DNA of 64,000 bases from Hevea brasiliensis (lineage: Eukaryota > Streptophyta > Magnoliopsida > Malpighiales > Euphorbiaceae), in the NCBI RefSeq assembly GCF_030052815.1, contig NC_079501.1, positions 99,030,190 through 99,094,189 of the forward strand, given 5' to 3'. The translations under genes were made by a program, and so were the position numbers. The notes under the pieces were generated by a model, which was not told the origin of the DNA, made no database searches, and was given only the letters and a program-made list of their open reading frames with translations. Shown one piece after another: positions 59,119 through 64,000 of this stretch (positions within the stretch are counted from its first letter, which is position 1; every line of letters begins with the position of its first letter).

Positions 59119-61097
59119 TTGGCTGTGCTTGATAAGGAATTGAAGTGAATTATGGCTTTGGATTTGAGGTTGGGTATGTTGCCTCATAGGACCTGTAGGG
59201 CTGGATGTGAGTCTAGCAAGTTTGGGCAACTGTAACTTAAGAGGTGTAGGTTCAATTGGTGCAAGGCTAATTGGACATGAAACTAAACACATAATGGCAC
59301 AACTTTGATGAAGAAATTTTCCCAGAAAACAAACTTAGAATACCCTAAAAATTGACCCAATCCGAGTAACACACAAGCTGTCCATGGAAAATGACCAAAT
59401 GAACAGTGTTTGTTCATTTGGCCATAACTCCTTGTAGAAATATCCAAATGACCTGAATTTTATATAAATGAAAAGATTAGACAATTTATAACAACTTTAA
59501 TGAAAAACACAAACTCGAATTCTGAACCTAACTATTTCAAATTGCTAGTCTAATTTAGGATACCAAATTTGGCAGAACCAAATTTGCCCAGAAAATCTAG
59601 GTAAGGACCAATCCGGCTAGTTATGGTAAATTAACCATAACTTGAGCTACAAAACTCTAAATGGAGTGATTCAAAAAAAAAATTAAATAAGACACATAAA
59701 AGAACAACTTTGATGAAGAAAAGTTTGCCAAATTCTCACTGTAGCTTAGACTAATGGAACAGTAAACATAAGACACAAAAACTGAATTTTTGAAAATAAT
59801 TCTAGGAGGCTTTGAATATGCAATTGGCAATCAATGCCAACAAACTTAGAATCCAAAATGTGGTATAAAAATGTATCAAACATTTGTATACATATTATGT
59901 ATAAAAAAGTCAACAATTTGAGTGAATAGTAATGTATGAATAGTAACCCCAAAAACATAAGGAATAATAAAAGAAATTAAAGAAGCCATTATGATTGATA
60001 ACATGTATAATGTGATTAGTAAATTATAATTTTTGAATTTGAGTGACCCTAAAATATAGAAGAATGTTTTAAGTACAGTGGTAGATGAGAACCATTGATG
60101 AGAATTGTGATCAATATGAATGACATAATGAATGAATAAATGAATCATATCAATGTATGAATGAGATATTAGTTCTCATTGTTGTAGAAAGGAATAATAC
60201 TTTGAGTACAATGGTATAGAAGAATAATTGATGTGAATGATCAAATGAATGTATAAATTATAATGAATGCATAAATTATGTAGAGTTGTATTTTAAAAAT
60301 TTATACTTCCGTTAGGAATAGAATTGAAATATTATAAATTAAATAATGAAATAATAGAACATAATAACACTTAATGGTACTTATGTGCCCATGTATTGCT
60401 TAGACACGTGTATCAGATTGGATAGATTGGAATGCCAATAAGGTATTGTTTTAGCAGTACTGTGTAAGGCTTTATGCCTGTATTCATGGCTTTATGCCCA
60501 CACTCATAGCTTTTATGTCCGATTATATGTTATCATGGCTTTTAGCCATACCGATATGTTATCATGGCTTTTTATCCATAATGACTGCATACGTGGTGAC
60601 GTTTCACATTTCACGTCTCATGGTATGATGGCCCAAGGCACCGCAGTGTCCAATGCCAATGACCCATTATCTAGTTTAGTCAGCTTGTCATAGGTTACTT
60701 GGGCAGTGAAATTTATTGAAATGAGTTAAGAATAATAGCAACTGAAAATATTAGCAATTAAATAAAAGAGTAAGAATATTTAAAATAAATTAGATTAGTT
60801 ATTTAGTAGAAATAATTGAAATGAATTGGAACGATATTAAAATTTAATTATTATGAAATAATCTGCGATAACCTAGAAAGTATTGAATGAAATGATAAAA
60901 AGATTTGCAAAAGAGATATAAGTATATTACTACTATGAATTTAGGAATAAATTGCTTCTTAAGAGGAATAAATTAGAACGAAAGATAGTTGATACTAGAA
61001 GTATTATATTAAATTAGATTAAATTTCAGAGTATCCAAAGTATAATCCATTTCTTTTTTTATTTGTATATTATTTTCTTTGTTATATTATCACACCA

Positions 61098-61141
61098 CTA
61101 AGCAGCAATGCTTAGCTCGATGGATTTATTTCCTCACGCAG
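61098..61141 (+). other. Two-hairpin LTR module (second stem decayed)
   Basis: CTAAGC/GCTTAG intact; CTCGA/TCACG largely lost; followed by CAG/GTAC. Confidence 0.55.
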
Positions 61142-61787
61142 GTACTGATGATAAAGCCCAGTGGATATTAGACTGGGATTTTTGGAGTCTGGATCTGCAG
61201 AAGTATTAGAAGTATATAAGGTTGTCACCTCCTCAGCAATACATGTAGATAGGGCCCATGTAGGCTATATTATGTATTTTATACATTATAATTAGTTATT
61301 ATTTGTAATATAAATTATGAATTGTATGTTGAAATATAGATTATAGAATTGTAATTAATTTGTAGATCATGTAAATTATGAAATTATGAAATTATTTTGT
61401 AAATTATGTAAATTAATGAAATTGAGAATTTTGATATATGTAATAAGCATGAATGAATTTGTACAAGTGAGTATAGATTTCATTTACATAATGATTATTG
61501 AAATGATGATATGAGTATAAATGAATTATTGTATGGAAAATATTATTGAGTTTTTTAAACAGGTAAATAGTGAAACACGTCAAATGGTAATAGTAACAGG
61601 GAAAACTCCGCTGGTTTCTCCTTAAAAAAATAATTGATATTAAAATATAACGAGAACAAATTATTAAAGGAATAAAGTAAGATAAGATAGGGTGCTCCGG
61701 CACCGAGTGTGACATGCCTTGCTCGGCTACACTGTAGTCCGATGAGGGGTGTTACATTTATAAGTGTAAGCGAGTGAGGGGTGTCAT

Positions 61788-62460
61788 AAATTCTCTCTCA
61801 TACTCAGATACCGTGAGCTGCCTCTGCCTTAGAGTTAAGAACTCTCTCCTTCTGGCCTCTAAGTATATATGACTAATATATTTCTTCTTGAACTCAGTCA
61901 AGAAGAAATCCCAAGTAAGTGTTGTTGGCTACACTGCTCTAGACACCGTATCCCACCACTGATAGGCTTCCTCCTGTAGTAACGATAGAGCGCACTCTAG
62001 CTGCTGCTCTGGTGTGCAGTGTAACTGTTTCAACACTCTCTCAGTCCACTCTAGCCAATGCTCAGTAGCGGCTGGGTCATCTTCCTTCTTACCCATAAAG
62101 TCGACGGCCCCATATTTTCTCAGCTTCTCTAATAGGGACCGTTGTATTGGTTGTGGCTGTGGCTGCGGCTGCGACTGTGGCTGTGGAATAGCCCCGTAAA
62201 CTGGCGGAGCATGTGGGTCATCTGCTCTAAGAATGCCTGCTATGTTTTACCCATAGCACCATGTGATGACTCCTCTCTTCTATCTCGCTCCTAACTAGGA
62301 GTAGGTATATGACTACCAACCTCCTCCTCCTCCGGTCTGTAAGGCCCTTGCTCTTAAGGATCAGACTCTATCAATCCTATAAAATAGACAAGGAACATAT
62401 CTGCATTAGTGTCATCTCGACTCCTAAATAAAGGCTCATGCATGTTATGCACACTATATC
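61788..62460 (-). pseudogene. gag of element E, N-terminal half
   Basis: Reading downward from about 62400: after the leader acceptor-like TTTTATAG there is a Glu-rich start, a Gln/Pro-rich stretch (62200-62140), then KYGAVDF, EHWLEWTERVLKQLHC, YQWWDTV, TWDFFLTEFKKKYIS and finally RQRQLTVSEYEREF at the insertion edge. Several stops and frame changes are present (for example near 62290, 62240 and 61935). It matches the gag at 19199 but is more complete through the capsid. Confidence 0.82.
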
Positions 62461-62497
62461 TTTTTATCTATCCAGGTCTAGGATCGCTTAAACCTTT

Positions 62498-62509
62498 GCT
62501 TTGATACCA
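62498..62509 (-). other. Primer-binding site of element E, one mismatch
   Basis: Minus strand TGGTATCAAAGC, five bases (TTTAT) from the 5' LTR. Confidence 0.88.
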
Positions 62510-62514
62510 ATAAA

Positions 62515-64000
62515 TTTAACACCCCTTACTCGGTCTACAGTATAGTCGAGTGGGGCATGTTATATTCAGTGCCGGAGTACACTAAAAATTTTTTTTTTTA
62601 TCTCATTTCATTTTTATGGAGACCCAGACAGAGTCTCCCCTATTTTTAATTAGTGCATAGCGGGTTTTGCTGTTAGTTGTTAAAAAAATTTATATCCATT
62701 TCATCTATTCATTCATCACATCATGTCTCATTTGCTCATATAAAATTTTTAAGAAAATATAATAACTCGTTTCATTCATATAGAGTCAAGTACAATATTT
62801 ACAATTTATATACAATCCAAAATTATTTACATCATTTAATTACATACAATACCAAAATGCAAAATCTAATATGTACATGAGCCCTACTAAAAATAACTGA
62901 TGAGGTGACAACCCACATTGTAGCAGATCTGGTCCAAGTCCGATCTAAGCACTACTGCTGCTGCTGCTCTCCAGTACCTACGCGTGGTAAGAACCAACGC
63001 TCTAAGCATATTGCTTAGTGGTGAATAAATTGAAATAAAAATATCGAAATAATTGAAATAATTATCTTGCGTATAACATTATAAAGAAATATACAATTAG
63101 ATGAATTTACAGTTATTTGGAAGCAATTAAGTTAATCGAGATCTTTTTAGTCATATATATTATATTCGGTCCTATATAATTTATATTAATGGTTCTCTCA
63201 TATACTTGTTTGAATTTAAAATTTTATTTCTCATAACTGTGCCCAAGTAACTTATGACAGACAATAAAGACTGAATACACGGGAGCATACTAGTTAGACA
63301 TCCGTATGGCTACCCAGTATACAACGGTCATATTAGGTACAAGGCCGGCGGACAAGCATAAGCCAATAATAATGAAAATTGGCACTATGGGCATCGGGCA
63401 GGCATAAAGCCAGTAGAACAATCATCTTAGACATATGTTGTCTGTCAATGATTATCCCTGTGGGTAGTACTGCAATATGTAGTCCCTAATTGGTATACCA
63501 ATCGATCGAAGCTATATAAATGAGTCTAGGTGCACTTTGGGCAAAATAATGTTATTTAATACTCATAGTTTCATTGATTCATGTCATTTTCATGCTTAGC
63601 AAGTTATTGTAATTTATTTCATCTCATATGCCAAATCATATTAGAAACCTTTCTCAAGGTTTAGGTTTAGTATCTTAGATTCACCTAGTAATTTGACCAA
63701 GAGGTGGCCCTTATTTGGCTACATTGCCTTCATGAAAGTTGTTTCTCTATGTCTTAACTTTGGTTTTCCTTTTGAATTATGTCATTTGAAGTTTTAGAAC
63801 TCAAGTTATGGTCAAATAACCATAACTGGTTCATTTCTTAATTCTGGTTCCTTAAATAGGCAGATTTTGGGCTTAATTTTTACCTAATTAATTGAACATG
63901 TTGTAGACACTTTTAGGCTTAGTGTTCTTCATATAATTTATTGCCCTATGTATTAGGGTCACTCAAAAATTTTAATTACAATTTTCTAAGTTTTGTAAAA
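62515..64000 (-). repeat. 5' LTR of element E, cut by the window edge
   Basis: Closely similar to the 3' LTR at 42413-43260 and, after the chimeric insertion site, to 47032-47330. It retains about 410 bp (63070-63480) missing from the 3' LTR and shows the empty TATTT target near 63709. No coding sequence. Confidence 0.88.
62978..63018 (-). other. Two-hairpin LTR module
   Basis: Minus strand: CTAAGC/GCTTAG, then GCGT/ACGC, extended through GGT/ACC by a one-base bulge; followed by TAG/GTAC. Confidence 0.6.

Larger units (their letters stand above)
57925..61787 (+). repeat. LTR-A insertion in gag of element E, with a 30-bp extra tail
   Basis: It begins TGTAACACCCTC and has a full LTR to GGGGTGTTACA (61756). 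Then come the spacer TTTAT and a second LTR-like end GAGGGGTGTCA (61786). The target duplication AAATTC flanks it (57919-57924 and 61788-61793), with one extra T on the right. The gag frame is continuous if the insert and one TSD copy are removed. Minus-strand frames such as 59876-60148 are incidental. Confidence 0.9.
42413..64000 (-). mobile_element. Element E: gag-only LTR-A retrotransposon with three nested insertions
   Basis: The 3' LTR is 42413-49352 and the internal region is 49353-62514. The 5' LTR starts at 62515 and runs off the window. The two LTRs are closely similar at their 3' ends (42413-43060 versus 62515-63060). Removing chromovirus F and the LTR-A insert leaves an internal region of about 1.6 kb with primer site, gag and a polypurine tract but no pol. 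It was inserted into an LTR-B. The putative TSD is CTTTT (42408-42412), its partner outside the window. Confidence 0.88.

Noticed and set aside
61999..62210. Plus-strand frame rich in Cys-Gly repeats
   Set aside because: Antisense of the Gln/Pro-rich gag stretch of element E; the repeat is a codon-level shadow.
1..64000. tRNA genes, organelle insertions or other host genes
   Set aside because: I scanned for tRNA-like GGTTCGAATCC arms and for conserved protein motifs on both strands. Only the tRNA-complementary primer sites and the UNC93-like gene were convincing.

Overview
The window is plant nuclear DNA, most likely from a eudicot with a large repeat-rich genome. A woody Malpighiales/Euphorbiaceae species is a guess I cannot test here. 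The evidence is an AT-rich background, initiator-tRNA-Met primer sites on LTR retrotransposons, a CACTA transposon end, a Cassandra-type TRIM, and one two-exon host gene with GT-AG splicing. About 90% of the sequence is nested transposable elements. The only host gene I can support is an UNC93-like membrane protein at 29254-30788 (minus strand).

Left block (1-28091). Three LTR families recur. I call them LTR-A (3.1-4.4 kb, carries a gag-only internal domain), LTR-B (3.4-3.8 kb, seen only as lone LTRs) and LTR-C (2.6 kb). Element I (LTR 1734-1982, short internal region 1983-2336, LTR 2337-9947) lies directly next to an LTR-A array that reads internal (9948-10929) - LTR (10930-19056) - internal (19057-20129) - LTR (20130-24539). 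Lone LTR-B copies sit inside these LTRs at 1-1733, 4161-7698 and 12099-15857. The last two have perfect 5-bp target-site duplications (TSDs). The array itself interrupts an LTR-C copy (24540-27083), which interrupts the 3' end of a CACTA transposon (27084-28091).

Middle block (28092-37976). This holds the UNC93-like gene, its AT-rich flanks and a complete lone LTR-C (34482-37114, TSD GTTTA).

Right block (37977-64000). An LTR-B copy on the minus strand contains a lone LTR-A (38988-42089, TSD GAGAA) and is split by element E, an LTR-A gag-only element on the minus strand (42413 to beyond 64000). Element E contains three later insertions. One is a chimeric Cassandra/LTR-B unit (43261-47031, TSD TATTT). 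Another is a nearly complete but mutated Ty3/gypsy chromovirus F (49471-57157, TSD ACTAG). The third is an LTR-A derivative in the gag gene (57925-61787, TSD AAATTC).

Two signals look most novel. First, a two-hairpin module ending at an AG/GTA site is present in every LTR-A and LTR-B copy that spans the region. Its stems are kept by compensatory changes between copies, which suggests a selected RNA structure. Second, a block near the LTR start resembles the internal promoter (A box and C box) of 5S rRNA genes. The LTR-A internal domains in this window lack pol, so these elements must have relied on enzymes supplied by other elements.
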